From NCBI RefSeq assembly GCF_009189165.1, contig NZ_CP045118.1, forward strand, positions 1,798,001-1,862,000: DNA of 64,000 bases. The letters are read 5' to 3'. Below are positions 39,630-48,993 of this stretch, one piece after another (position 1 is the stretch's first letter; each line of letters opens with the position of its first letter). Origin of the DNA: Pseudomonas sp. SCB32. Lineage in GTDB: Bacteria; Pseudomonadota; Gammaproteobacteria; Pseudomonadales; Pseudomonadaceae. The notes beneath the pieces were generated by a model. The model did no database searches. It worked only from the letters and a program-made list of their open reading frames with translations, and was not told the origin of the DNA. Both the position numbers and the translations under genes were made by a program.

Positions 39630-41012
39630 TCAGCCAGCGAGTTCCTCCAGGGTTCGGCCGCGGGTTTCGATGCCGAAGGCCCAGACCACGCTGGCGGCGA
39701 GCAGGAAGCACAGGGCGCCGAGGGTGAACACGCCTCCCTGACCAGCCACCGGCAGGATCAGGCCGCTGACGGTGGGGCCGAGCAACGAGCCGATGCGTCC
39801 GACCGCCGAGGCGAAGCCCGAGCCCGTGGCGCGCGCCGAGGTGGGGTAGAGCTCCGGCGTGTAGGTGTAGAGCACCGCCCACATGCCGAACAGGAAGAAC
39901 TGCATGGCCAGGCCGAAGCCGATCAGCAGGCCCAGGCTGCCGCCGAACACGGCCGTTTGCCCGTAGGCGTAGGCCATGGCGCCGCCACCCAGGAGCATCA
40001 GTACGCAGCTCGGCTTGCGCCCCCAGCGCTCAACCAGCCAGGCCGCGCAGAGGAAGCCGGGAATGCCGGCCAGGGAAATCAGCACCGTGTAGTACACCGA
40101 CTGGGTGGCGGCGAAGCCCGATTGCTGCAACAAAGCGCTGAGCCAGGAGGTAAGGCCGTAGAAACCGAGCAGGGCGAAGAACCACAGGCTCCAGACCGTC
40201 AGGGTGCGGCGGCGGTAGGTGGGCGACCAGAGTTCGCCGAAGGCGCGGAAAAAGCCCGGTGCGCTCGGTTCCGGACGCGCCAGCGGACGTGGCTCGGGCA
40301 GGCTGGTCAGCTTGAGCGAGGCCATCACCCGCGCTTCGATGCGTTGCAAGGAGCGCTCGGCCTGCTCGAGCAGTCCGGCCTGCTCGAGCAGTCCGGCCTG
40401 CTCCAGCCAGCGCGGCGATTCCGGAATCATGAAGCGGATCGCCAGGACGAAGATCGCCGGGAACGCCAGCAGCTGGAACAGGCTGCGCCAGCCGGCTACC
40501 GGTAGCACGAAGTAGGACAGGCAGCCGGCGGCGATGAAGCCCAGTGGCCAGAAGCCGTCCATCAGCGCGATGTACTTGCCGCGCTTGTGCGCCGGGATCA
40601 TTTCCGAGAGCAGCGACTGGGCGATGGGGAACTCCATGCCCATGCCGATTCCCAGTAGCACGCGGAAGAACGTCAGCTGCTGCACGTCGCCGGCAGTGGA
40701 GCAGAGGTAGCTGGCGATGCCCCAGAGCACGATGCTCCACTGGAATACCGGCTTGCGCCCGAAACGGTCGGCGAGCAACCCGGACAGTGCCGCCCCTATC
40801 ACCATGCCGACGAAGCTGGAGCTGGCCAGCAGGCCGGCCTGGGCACTGGAGAGGCCGAACTCGGCTTTGATCGAGCCGAGCAGGAAGGTCATCATCGCCA
40901 GGTCCATGGAGTCGAAGAAGAACGCCAGGGCGATGATCACGAAGATCAATCGGTGGTAAGGGCTCAGCGGCAAGCGCTCCAGACGTTCGGCGGCGGTCGG
41001 GCGGTGCGTCAT
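39630..41012 (-). CDS. MFS transporter (sugar/aromatic-acid:H+ symporter type)
   Basis: 460 residues, 12 helices. GLLADRFGRKPVFQW in the loop between helices 2 and 3 and a second copy of the motif (LVERWGRKPSCVL) in the second half; PESPRWLEQAG before the central loop is typical of the sugar-porter/aromatic-acid branch. The central cytoplasmic loop contains LEQAGLLEQAGLLEQAERSL from an 18-bp duplication. Substrate unknown, possibly an aromatic or organic acid. Confidence 0.85.
   Translation of the reverse strand: MTHRPTAAERLERLPLSPYHRLIFVIIALAFFFDSMDLAMMTFLLGSIKAEFGLSSAQAGLLASSSFVGMVIGAALSGLLADRFGRKPVFQWSIVLWGIASYLCSTAGDVQQLTFFRVLLGIGMGMEFPIAQSLLSEMIPAHKRGKYIALMDGFWPLGFIAAGCLSYFVLPVAGWRSLFQLLAFPAIFVLAIRFMIPESPRWLEQAGLLEQAGLLEQAERSLQRIEARVMASLKLTSLPEPRPLARPEPSAPGFFRAFGELWSPTYRRRTLTVWSLWFFALLGFYGLTSWLSALLQQSGFAATQSVYYTVLISLAGIPGFLCAAWLVERWGRKPSCVLMLLGGGAMAYAYGQTAVFGGSLGLLIGFGLAMQFFLFGMWAVLYTYTPELYPTSARATGSGFASAVGRIGSLLGPTVSGLILPVAGQGGVFTLGALCFLLAASVVWAFGIETRGRTLEELAG
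40361..40404 (-). repeat. 18-bp in-frame tandem repeat in the MFS gene
   Basis: CCTGCTCGAGCAGTCCGG occurs twice back to back (40361-40378 and 40379-40396) with a partial third copy. Each adds LLEQAG to the central loop of the transporter. The unit is self-complementary in part (CTCGAG), a likely slippage substrate. Confidence 0.85.
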
Positions 41013-41184
41013 CGCGGCGTTCCTTGTGCGGCGTTTTTGGGCGTTGCGGCCAGTCTGGGAGCGGCTTCCGAGCCTTTCTGTCCCGCACGCGACGCATGCC
41101 GTACCGATTGCGACCGGCGAATAAAACCCGCGCATCGGTTACGCTATGCAGCTATTTGGTCTTTACGTGATATCGAGGTCTGCC

Positions 41185-42507
41185 TTGTTCTCCCAATTCG
41201 CCCTGCACGAACGCCTGCTCAAGGCGCTCGATTCGTTGTCCTTCTCCGAGCCGACCCCGGTCCAGGCCGCGGCCATCCCGAAGGCCCTGGAGGGACGCGA
41301 CCTGCGGGTGACGGCGCAGACCGGCAGCGGCAAGACCGCCGCCTTCGTGCTGCCGCTGCTGCACCGCCTGCTGAGCGAAGAGAAGCCCAAGAGCGGCGCC
41401 CGCGCGCTGATCCTGCTGCCGACCCGCGAGCTGGCCCAGCAGACCCTCAAGGAAGTGGAGCGTTTCGCCCAGTTCACCTTCATCAAGGCCTGCCTGATCA
41501 CCGGCGGCGAAGACTTCAAGGTGCAGGGCGCGCGCCTGCGCAAGAATCCGGAAATCATCATCGGCACCCCGGGCCGCCTGAACGAGCAGTTCAACGCCGG
41601 CAACCTGCCGCTGGGCGACGTGGAAGTGCTGATCCTCGATGAAGCCGACCGCATGCTCGACATGGGCTTCTCCGAGGACGTGCTCAAGCTCGCCGCGCAG
41701 TGCCCGACAGAGCGCCAGACCCTGCTGTTCTCCGCCACCAGCGGCAGCGGCCTGCATGAGATGGTCGAGAAAGTGCTGCGCGAGCCGGAGAACCTGCAGC
41801 TCAACCGCGTCAGCGAGCTGAACGAGGACGTCAGCCAGCAGGTGATCCTGACCGACGACGTCGGCCACAAGGAAGCCCTGCTGCAGTGGCTGCTGGCCAA
41901 CGAGACCTATGAGAAGGCCATCGTCTTCACCAACACCCGCGTCGCCGCCGACCGCCTGACCGGTCGTCTGATCGCCGCCGGGCACAAGGTATTCGTGCTG
42001 CACGGCGAGAAGGACCAGAAGGACCGCAAGCTGGCCATCGAGCGCCTGAAGCAGGGCGCGGTGAAGATTCTGGTCGCCACCGACGTGGCCGCCCGTGGCC
42101 TGGACGTCGACGGCCTGGACCTGGTGATCAACTTCGACATTCCGCGTCGTGGCGACGAGTACGTGCACCGTATCGGCCGCACCGGCCGCGCTGGCGCCTC
42201 GGGTGCCGCGATCTCGCTGGTCGGCCATGGCGACTGGAACCTGATGTCGAGCATCGAGCGCTACCTCAAGCTGCGCTTCGAGCTGCGTGTCATCAAGGAG
42301 CTGAAGGGCACCTACAAGGGGCCGAAGAAGGTCAAGGCTTCCGGCAAGGCTGCCGGCACCAAGAAGAAAAAGGACGATGTGAAGAAGACCGGCAGCAAGG
42401 CCCCCGCGAAGAAGAAGCCCGCCGCCAAGCCCAAGACCGGCCCGTCCAAGGTTGTGAGCCAGGACGGCCTGGCGCCGCTCAAGCGCAAGAAGCCGGCAGC
42501 GGAGTAA
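41185..42507 (+). CDS. DEAD-box ATP-dependent RNA helicase
   Basis: 440 residues with a TTG start. All motifs are present: Q motif (FSEPTPVQAAAIP), AQTGSGKT, PTRELA, TPGR, DEAD, SAT, ARGLDV and HRIGRTGR. The C-terminal 70 residues are Lys/Ala/Pro-rich (KKKKDDVKKTGSKAPAKKK), a basic RNA-binding tail. ATG 41146 is in frame, but GAGG at 41174-41177 is right for TTG 41185 and the family begins FSQFALHERLLKAL. It resembles PA2840 from memory. Likely in ribosome assembly or RNA decay. Confidence 0.9.
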   Translation: MFSQFALHERLLKALDSLSFSEPTPVQAAAIPKALEGRDLRVTAQTGSGKTAAFVLPLLHRLLSEEKPKSGARALILLPTRELAQQTLKEVERFAQFTFIKACLITGGEDFKVQGARLRKNPEIIIGTPGRLNEQFNAGNLPLGDVEVLILDEADRMLDMGFSEDVLKLAAQCPTERQTLLFSATSGSGLHEMVEKVLREPENLQLNRVSELNEDVSQQVILTDDVGHKEALLQWLLANETYEKAIVFTNTRVAADRLTGRLIAAGHKVFVLHGEKDQKDRKLAIERLKQGAVKILVATDVAARGLDVDGLDLVINFDIPRRGDEYVHRIGRTGRAGASGAAISLVGHGDWNLMSSIERYLKLRFELRVIKELKGTYKGPKKVKASGKAAGTKKKKDDVKKTGSKAPAKKKPAAKPKTGPSKVVSQDGLAPLKRKKPAAE

Positions 42508-42524
42508 CCCTTCCGCGTCACCTG

Positions 42525-42554
42525 AAACGCCTCTCCTGACCGAGAGGCGTTTTT
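42525..42554 (+). terminator. intrinsic terminator after the helicase gene
   Basis: AAACGCCTCTC, six-base loop, GAGAGGCGTTTTTG. It separates the helicase gene from the converging MFS gene and could serve both. Confidence 0.9.
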
Positions 42555-42566
42555 GTTTCTACGCCA

Positions 42567-44231
42567 CTATCCCAACGTCTCCGGCGGTGCCTCGTAACTT
42601 CCCGACTCGTAGCTCACCCCGTGCCGGGTTACTGGCGGTGCATCCCCCGCATGCAGGCTGGTGACGTTGTCGATGATGGTCTTGTCCTCGAGGGTGAGGC
42701 GGTCGAGCATCCGCAGGTGGCTGATCCAGTTGTCCACCAGGAACAGCTCTTGCCAGATTTCCTGGTTGCTCACGTCGCGGTACAGCGCCCAGCGTTCCGC
42801 GCCGTTGCGCAGACGCAGGCGGCGCAGCGGCTTGGCGGCGCGGACGAAGTCGCGGGTGCGCTCGGCCGGGATGCGGTACTCGATGGATACCAGCACCGAA
42901 CCTCGCTCCGGGTTGAACACGAAAGTCGGCGGGCCCGGTACGCCTCCCGGCGCGCGGGCGATATTGCTGGCGTCCAGTTCCGGCAGGCGCGAGTTGTACA
43001 GCAGCGCCACCGAGACCAGCAGCAGGCAGCCGGCGGCGACCAGTGCACCCTGCACGCCCAGGGTTTCGGCGAAGTGGCCCCAGAGGAACGAGCCTGCGGC
43101 AAGCCCGCCGTAGATCGCGGTCTGGTAGAGCGCCAGGGCGCGTGCCTTGACCCAGTCGGGCACGAGGATCTGCACGGCGGAGTTGTAGGTGGCCACGGCG
43201 GCGATCCAGCAGGCGCCGCCCAGGACCAGCGCGGGGAAGATCACCCAGAGATTGTCGACCCAGCCCAGGATGAGCATGACCAGTGCAAGCGTGGCGGCTG
43301 CGAAGCTGATCAGCCGGCTGCTGCCAAGCCACTGGCGGGCCTTGCTGACCACAGTGCTGGCGACGATGGCGCCCAGGCCCAGGGCGCCCAGCATGTAGCC
43401 GTATACCGAGGCGCTACCGTCCGGGTTGCGGTGTGCCAGCAACGGCAACAATGCCCAGATCGCGCTGGCCGACAGGCCGAAGACCGCCGAGCGCATCATC
43501 ACCAGGCGGGTGACGCTGGAGTACTGGGTGAAGCGCAGTGCGGCGATCACCCCCTCGAAGATGTGCTCCGGCGGCAGGGTGCGTTTGGGCACGTCGCGGC
43601 GCCATTGCCAGATCGCCCAGATCAGCGCGGCGTAGCACAGGCAGTTGAACAGGAACACCCAGGACGGCCCGGTGGCCGACAGCAGCAGGCCGCCGATGGC
43701 CGGACCGACCGCGCGGGCGACGTTGTAGTTGACGCTGTTGAGCAGCACCGCATCGCCGAGCATGCGCGGTGGCACCTGCTCGTTCACCGCCGCCTGCCAG
43801 GCGGGAATGGTGATCGAGCTGCCCAGCGACAGCCAGAGGATCGACACGATCAGCAGCAGTGGGTCGAGGTAGCCCATGAACGCCAGGACCGTCACCAGCG
43901 CCGCGCCGGAGAGTTCCACCGTCAGGCCTACCAGCATGATCTTGCGCCGGTCGTGGTTGTCGGCCAGCACGCCGGACATGATCGACAGCAGCACCAGCGG
44001 CAACGCCGAGGCGACCTGGATCATCGCCACCATCAGCGGACTGGCATGGGCCTCGGTGACCACCCAGGCGGCCGCCACCGATTGCGCCCAGGTGCCCAGG
44101 TTGGCGAACAGGTTGCAGATCCAGATGATGCGGAACGCAGCAATGCTGAAGGGGGCGAGGGCGCCACTGCGGGGTTCGGCTGGATCGGGTTTGAGGGGGA
44201 GGTCGTGCTTGGGTGAAACGGATTGCAGCAT
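42567..44231 (-). CDS. MFS_3-family exporter with C-terminal soluble domain
   Basis: 554 residues. About 11-12 helices in residues 25-420, then a 120-residue soluble C-terminal part (SIEYRIPAERTRDFVRAAKPLRRLRLRNGAERWALYRDV) with an antibiotic-monooxygenase-like fold, the standard architecture of the MFS_3 / enterobactin-exporter-like group. SGVLADNHDRRKIMLVG is the loop 2-3 motif. The substrate is unknown. ATG 44231 begins the conserved part; the longer frame is not supported. Confidence 0.85.
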   Translation of the reverse strand: MLQSVSPKHDLPLKPDPAEPRSGALAPFSIAAFRIIWICNLFANLGTWAQSVAAAWVVTEAHASPLMVAMIQVASALPLVLLSIMSGVLADNHDRRKIMLVGLTVELSGAALVTVLAFMGYLDPLLLIVSILWLSLGSSITIPAWQAAVNEQVPPRMLGDAVLLNSVNYNVARAVGPAIGGLLLSATGPSWVFLFNCLCYAALIWAIWQWRRDVPKRTLPPEHIFEGVIAALRFTQYSSVTRLVMMRSAVFGLSASAIWALLPLLAHRNPDGSASVYGYMLGALGLGAIVASTVVSKARQWLGSSRLISFAAATLALVMLILGWVDNLWVIFPALVLGGACWIAAVATYNSAVQILVPDWVKARALALYQTAIYGGLAAGSFLWGHFAETLGVQGALVAAGCLLLVSVALLYNSRLPELDASNIARAPGGVPGPPTFVFNPERGSVLVSIEYRIPAERTRDFVRAAKPLRRLRLRNGAERWALYRDVSNQEIWQELFLVDNWISHLRMLDRLTLEDKTIIDNVTSLHAGDAPPVTRHGVSYESGSYEAPPETLG

Positions 44232-44452
44232 GGGGACGCCCTTATTTCGAGTGGTCGGTACGCGCGTGGCCGCGGTGCCTTTCCATGCCGGGCAAGTGTA
44301 GTGGCTGGGGCGGTTCGCGCCATTGATGATGGTCAGCCGTGGCGTTATCCGTGACACATGCTGGCAGGCTTCGACAGTGCCGGCGTGGCTTCGGATTGTT
44401 AGGCTGCGTCGGAATTTTCCGCATTGCACTGCCAAATAAGAGCGAAAAGCCG

Positions 44453-45748
44453 ATGAAGCGATTTTCAACCTGCCTGCTGGCCGGTCTGCTGGTTCTGCCG
44501 CAGAGCCTCTGGGCCTGGTCCAATCACACCCTGGGCAGCTACATCGCCCTCCAGCAATTGCCGGCGATCGTGCAGGCGCCGGAGGTCGAGGTCGAGCCGC
44601 TGGAAAGTTTCCTCAGCCAGCAGCGTGCGGGCCTGGTGAAGCTGCTCGACGAGCAGGAAGCCTATGCCCGCGAACACTTCCGCGAGTATCCGCCGCGTCC
44701 GGACGACCTGCGCCTGACCGAAGACGGTCGCGACGACCTGGGCAAGGCGTTCCTCATGGCGCTGCGCCTGAACCCGGAGATCAAGCTGGCCACCGCCGTG
44801 CAGCCGCCGCCGGGGGGCGAACTGCCGGGCCATGTCGCGCTCAAGCCGGCCGATGTGCTGGTGTTCCACAATCTGTCCGGCTGGAACCCGTGGCATTTCG
44901 TGCAACTGCAGTCGGGGGAGAAGATCCCGGCGCTGGACGTGCTGGCCAGCGCCGCCGACGAGCCGGACTTCGGCCACGACATCAACCTGTTCAGCGACAA
45001 CCCCGGCGAGGCTGGCCAGCGCTACGGCTTCGGCACCCAGCCGTTCGGCGATCCGCGCTACGAGTTCAGCTCCCAGGCGCCGTTCCACATGGGCTTCTAC
45101 CACGAGGACGCGATCATCTTCGCTGGCGCGCCGTATCTGCAGCGCAATTGGCCGGAGTGGCGCGCCTATCAGTTCTACGGCCTGGCGCGCTTCGCCTTCG
45201 AGAACGGCCATCCGTACTGGGGCTACCGCTTCCTTGGCTGGGCAATGCACTACATCCAGGACATGACCCAGCCCTATCACTCGACGCCGCTGCCGGGCGA
45301 AACCACCAGCAGCATGCTGTGGACGGCGGGCAAGTCCATGGCGGGCTTCGATGCCGACAAGCAGGCGGCGATCCAGCGCGTGGCGGACCGGCATACCGGA
45401 GTCGAGCGCTATCAGGTGGATTGGCTGCGCGAGACCTTGCGCCAGGGTGGACAGTCGCCCTTGCTGGCGGCCTACGCCGATACCAGTACCGATGGAAGTT
45501 ATCAACCGTACTCGACGGAGTATCTGCGTGAGGTGGTGGCGAGCGAGTCCCATGCCCATGCGGCGGCATTTGATGCGGCCATCGGTCATTGGCTTGAGAG
45601 TGAAAAGACGCCGGCGGGGGATTTCAGCGAGGGGAACTCACTGGCGCCGTTCCGGCACGATGAGCAACTGGATGAGCAGATTCTGCAATTGATCCGGCAC
45701 TTTGGAGCGCACAGTCGCAACCTTGCGAAGGCGGCTTTGCAGCCGTAA
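44453..45748 (+). CDS. secreted zinc-dependent phospholipase C / S1-P1 nuclease-like protein
   Basis: 431 residues. Signal peptide (FSTCLLAGLLVLPQSLWA) leads directly to WSNHTLG; an N-terminal Trp and nearby His are zinc ligands in the PLC/P1 nuclease fold. Further zinc-type motifs are FGHDINLF, FHMGFYHED, and GWAMHYIQDMTQPYHST (HxxxD and a further His). It probably hydrolyses phospholipid or nucleic acid outside the cytoplasm. Longer frame upstream dismissed because of the signal peptide. The fold is fairly clear but the substrate is not. Confidence 0.75.
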   Translation: MKRFSTCLLAGLLVLPQSLWAWSNHTLGSYIALQQLPAIVQAPEVEVEPLESFLSQQRAGLVKLLDEQEAYAREHFREYPPRPDDLRLTEDGRDDLGKAFLMALRLNPEIKLATAVQPPPGGELPGHVALKPADVLVFHNLSGWNPWHFVQLQSGEKIPALDVLASAADEPDFGHDINLFSDNPGEAGQRYGFGTQPFGDPRYEFSSQAPFHMGFYHEDAIIFAGAPYLQRNWPEWRAYQFYGLARFAFENGHPYWGYRFLGWAMHYIQDMTQPYHSTPLPGETTSSMLWTAGKSMAGFDADKQAAIQRVADRHTGVERYQVDWLRETLRQGGQSPLLAAYADTSTDGSYQPYSTEYLREVVASESHAHAAAFDAAIGHWLESEKTPAGDFSEGNSLAPFRHDEQLDEQILQLIRHFGAHSRNLAKAALQP

Positions 45749-45757
45749 GGGCTTGGA

Positions 45758-45797
45758 ACATTCCCGTCGGGGCGGCGTGGAGCCCCGGCGGGAATGT
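45758..45797. terminator. hairpin after the phospholipase-like gene
   Basis: ACATTCCCGTCGGGGC (45758-45773) and GCCCCGGCGGGAATGT (45782-45797) pair over 16 bp with one G-U. It is 10 bp past the stop, between converging genes. No T-run, so it is a terminator-like or stabilising element. Confidence 0.55.
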
Positions 45798-45850
45798 CTT
45801 GGAACCTGCTCCTGATCCGACGAGCTAGAGCAGGGCGGGTTCTAAGCCTG

Positions 45851-46114
45851 TTAGCCGCCGGAGCAGCCATTGCCCCACACCTGATATTCGACGGTGTGGC
45901 GCTGACCTTGGGAGTCTTCGTAGGTCATGCGTGCCGGCACGATGCCGCACTGAGTGGAAACGTCGGTGGTGGAGATCACGTGGGCGACGTCCAGCTTCAT
46001 GTCGTAGGTGTACTGCTCCACGGCCGCGCTTTGCGCCTGGTCGCCGGCATTCGCCTGCTCGGCCAGGGCGAGCGTCGAGAAACCGGCCAGGGCCAGGATG
46101 ACTACAGCTTTCAT
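45851..46114 (-). CDS. small secreted DUF2790 protein (Cys-bearing paralogue)
   Basis: 87 residues. Signal peptide (KAVVILALAGFSTLALA) and DUF2790 core YTYDMKLDVAHVI, CGIVPARMTYEDSQGQRHTVEYQVWGNGC. Two cysteines bracket the core and could form a disulfide; the paralogue at 13.1 kb lacks both. The function of the family is unknown. ATG 46114 gives the signal peptide. Confidence 0.85.
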   Translation of the reverse strand: MKAVVILALAGFSTLALAEQANAGDQAQSAAVEQYTYDMKLDVAHVISTTDVSTQCGIVPARMTYEDSQGQRHTVEYQVWGNGCSGG

Positions 46115-46400
46115 GAAATTACCTGCCTTGTTCCCGGCGTCCGGGCATGACGTGTCCGTGACGCTGAGCCGAGGGCTCCGTCGGGAAGCGTTGGGGATGA
46201 TTACGGGTCTTGGGTGGTGTTGCGGCGCGCGCTGTAACAGCACGGAAATAATAGGATTTGCCTGATCTGAGTCATATATCCAGGCGCCAACAAGACTTCG
46301 TACTCAGAGACAACAATCCAGGCGTGGCACGGGTTTCAGGGCAGATTTTGCGGCGGAAGGTCGCAGGTTCGAGGGATTCGCGGCGGGGTTGCCGGCCTGC

Positions 46401-46472
46401 GTAGGAGCGGACTCCGTCCGCGATTGACCCGCATCGCGCCGGAAGCCATCGCGGACGGAGTCCGCTCCAACG
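46401..46472. repeat. REPIN in the gap upstream of the DUF2790 gene
   Basis: GTAGGAGCGGACTCCGTCCGCGA and, about 25 bp on, TCGCGGACGGAGTCCGCTCC form an inverted REP pair. The rest of the 385-bp gap (46115-46499) shows no gene. Confidence 0.8.
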
Positions 46473-46499
46473 AAATATGGCAGTGCCGTGCGCGCGATC

Positions 46500-48647
46500 T
46501 CAATCGCGCAACGGCGACTGCGGATCGAGCAGCGAGGTGCGGATGAAGTGCAGGTAGCTGCACACCCGGCGCAGCGGCGAGGAGTCGAAGTGCGGTGGCC
46601 GGCGATCGTCCGTGGAGCGCGTCGCGTGGATGGCATGTTCCACCGCCGCCAGCGCGCGCTGTCGATTGCCTTCGCTGGGCTGGATGAACAGCCGGATCAG
46701 CGCACGTCCCAGCGCGCGGATGGCGCGGCGCCAGGGCATGCGTTCCGCATACCAGGGCTCCTTGGGCAGCGCTTCCTGTTCGCGGCGCAGTTCGATGATC
46801 GACAGGCCGATCTCCTGCACCTGGAAGGTCCAACGCAGCAGCTGGCGCTGCACGTCCGGGCGACCTGTGGATAACCCATAGGCCTGGTTCAGCAGGTCGC
46901 GGGTGCCGCTTTCGAAGCTGGACGACAAGCCCTTCAGCGGATCGCTGATCACCCGTACCACACGCAGGCGCAACTCGGCTTCCAGGCGCTCCCACAGCCA
47001 TGGTCGATTGGGCGGCAGGATGACGATCGAGGCGACCACCGCCATGCCCATCGACAGCAGCATCGCCAGGTACTCGTTGATGAAGGTGTAGGCGTCGTAG
47101 CGTGCCAGGTTCGCCGGCAGCGAGGCGATGCAGAACCACACCAGCAGGCCGACCCCGTAGCCGCTCCACTTGGGCCGGGTGATCAGGAAGGCGCCGAGGG
47201 CGAACACCGGCGCGAGTACGAAGCACAGCAGCGGGAAGCCATCGATGTGCGGCAGCACGCGGAAGGTGAGGATGAAGCCGAGGGTGGCGCCGAGCAGGGT
47301 GCCGAGGGTCAGTTGCAGCGACAGGCGCTTGGGATTGGGCGAGGCGGAGGAGAGGGCGGCGATCAGCACCGAGGTCAGCGCGAAGGTGGCGCCGCTGAGC
47401 CAGGACGTCTCGATCCAGAACACCCCGCCGACGATCACCAGCAGCGCGCAGCGGAAGCCGGCAACGGCGGCGGCGAGGGCGTTGGCTTTGGGGGTGAAGC
47501 GCTCCTTCCACTGTTCCCGCTCGTGCTTGTGCGCAGCGAGCGACGCGTGGGTCTGCGCATAATTGTGCATGTCGTCGACGAAGCGGTAGAGCAACTCGGC
47601 GGCGGTCTCGAAGTCCAGCTGGTCGGCTTCCCTCGGGCAGGTATGACCGAGGGTGGCGCGGGCCTCGCGGATTCGCGGCATCAGATGGTGCTTGCACAGC
47701 TCCAGTTGCACGCTGAGGCGCTCGGCGTCGCTTTCCGTGAGCGGGCGGCCGTGCCAGCTGGCGAGCAGTTCGCTGACGTCGATCAGGCACGGCATCAGCA
47801 CTTCCAGCACATTGCTGGCCTGACGCTGGCGCAGGCGGTCGAGCAGGCGCTGCAGGGCATGGAAGCGGGTGGTCAGCTGCATGAACTCGCTGTTCAGGCG
47901 CGCCAGGCGGCCGCTGCGCAGGCGCATATGCGGGTCTTCGAAGGCGGTGACGTTGCGCAGGCTTTCCAGACCCACCACTTCGGCGGCGATACGCGCGCTG
48001 GACTGCTCGAAGCGCTCGGGGTCGAGGGTGCCGTTGAGGCCGGCGCTGGCGAGGCCGGCGAAATCGCCGAAGCGGGTGTTCAGCGCGTTGCGCAGGGCGG
48101 CGGTGCTGGTCTGTGGCAGCACCACGGCGCTGACCACGCCGGTGCAGAGGATTCCCAGGGTGATCTCGATCACCCGCCACAGCGCCTGCATGAAGGCACC
48201 TTCGGGGTGCAGGGTGGCGGGGATGCCGATCATGACCGCGGTGTAGCCGGCGAGCAGGCAGGCGTAGGCGCGAAAATCCCGGTAGCGCGCCGCACCGGCG
48301 GTGCACAGGCCGACCCAGATCGCCACGCAGAGCAGGAACAGCACGCGCTCCTGGGCGAACAGGGCAATGAAGGTGACCATCACCGTGAGGCCCGCGAGGG
48401 TGCCGAGGATGCGGTAGAAACTCTTCGCCAGCACCTGGCCGCTCTGCGGCTGCAGCACGATGAAGGCGCTCACCAGCACGGTGTTTGGCTGCGGCAGTTC
48501 CAGCCGGTAGGCCAGCCACAGCGCGGTGAAGGCGGTGATCAGCGTCTTGAGGATGAACATCCAGGTGACGCCGTCGGTATGCGCCCAGTCGGACAGGGCG
48601 AAGCGCAGCGCGGCAGCCTTGGGCAGGCGCACGGAGAGACTGCTCAT
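46500..48647 (-). CDS. FUSC-family (YccS/AaeB-like) efflux protein
   Basis: 715 residues. An N-terminal membrane block (about 30-180), a large soluble part, a second membrane block (about 360-500) and a C-terminal cytoplasmic region, the FUSC architecture. LITAFTALWLAYRLELPQPNTVLVSAFIVLQPQSG is the typical start. Such proteins export aromatic acids or fusaric acid, usually with a LysR-type regulator. The divergent LysR gene supports this. Start at 48647 gives the conserved N-terminus; the longer frame is unlikely. Confidence 0.88.
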   Translation of the reverse strand: MSSLSVRLPKAAALRFALSDWAHTDGVTWMFILKTLITAFTALWLAYRLELPQPNTVLVSAFIVLQPQSGQVLAKSFYRILGTLAGLTVMVTFIALFAQERVLFLLCVAIWVGLCTAGAARYRDFRAYACLLAGYTAVMIGIPATLHPEGAFMQALWRVIEITLGILCTGVVSAVVLPQTSTAALRNALNTRFGDFAGLASAGLNGTLDPERFEQSSARIAAEVVGLESLRNVTAFEDPHMRLRSGRLARLNSEFMQLTTRFHALQRLLDRLRQRQASNVLEVLMPCLIDVSELLASWHGRPLTESDAERLSVQLELCKHHLMPRIREARATLGHTCPREADQLDFETAAELLYRFVDDMHNYAQTHASLAAHKHEREQWKERFTPKANALAAAVAGFRCALLVIVGGVFWIETSWLSGATFALTSVLIAALSSASPNPKRLSLQLTLGTLLGATLGFILTFRVLPHIDGFPLLCFVLAPVFALGAFLITRPKWSGYGVGLLVWFCIASLPANLARYDAYTFINEYLAMLLSMGMAVVASIVILPPNRPWLWERLEAELRLRVVRVISDPLKGLSSSFESGTRDLLNQAYGLSTGRPDVQRQLLRWTFQVQEIGLSIIELRREQEALPKEPWYAERMPWRRAIRALGRALIRLFIQPSEGNRQRALAAVEHAIHATRSTDDRRPPHFDSSPLRRVCSYLHFIRTSLLDPQSPLRD

Positions 48648-48842
48648 CGGGCTTATCTCGTCTGGCTTTTGGTGGGGATCGGGCCTGCAGGACCCTGTAG
48701 TCGGGAGGTGGAGCGAAGGGGTGGGAGCACGTTGCACGAAAGGCGGAGCACGGCTGCTTTTCCTGGGATTTTGCGGATACCGCATTGGGGATGGCGATTC
48801 TAGAAGTGCGCCGGGGGGCAGGATAAGCTGACGGTTGGATGA

Positions 48843-48869
48843 ATTATTGTTGTCTGAAAGAGCAATAAT
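48843..48869. promoter_or_regulatory. 27-bp inverted repeat, candidate LysR operator
   Basis: ATTATTG (48843-48849), 13-bp spacer, CAATAAT (48863-48869), perfect. It is an AT-rich island in the 346-bp gap between the divergent FUSC exporter and LysR genes. Its place suggests the operator of that regulator. The rest of the gap holds no gene. Confidence 0.55.
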
Positions 48870-48993
48870 CCCGTCCCGGCAGGTATGCGACAATTCGCCG
48901 CCTGTCATGAATCTGTAACAAGGCGTTGCTCGGTCGAGCGCCGTTGCAGGGGCCGCCCGCCGTGGCGCGCCGACAGGCTCTTACGGAGAAATG

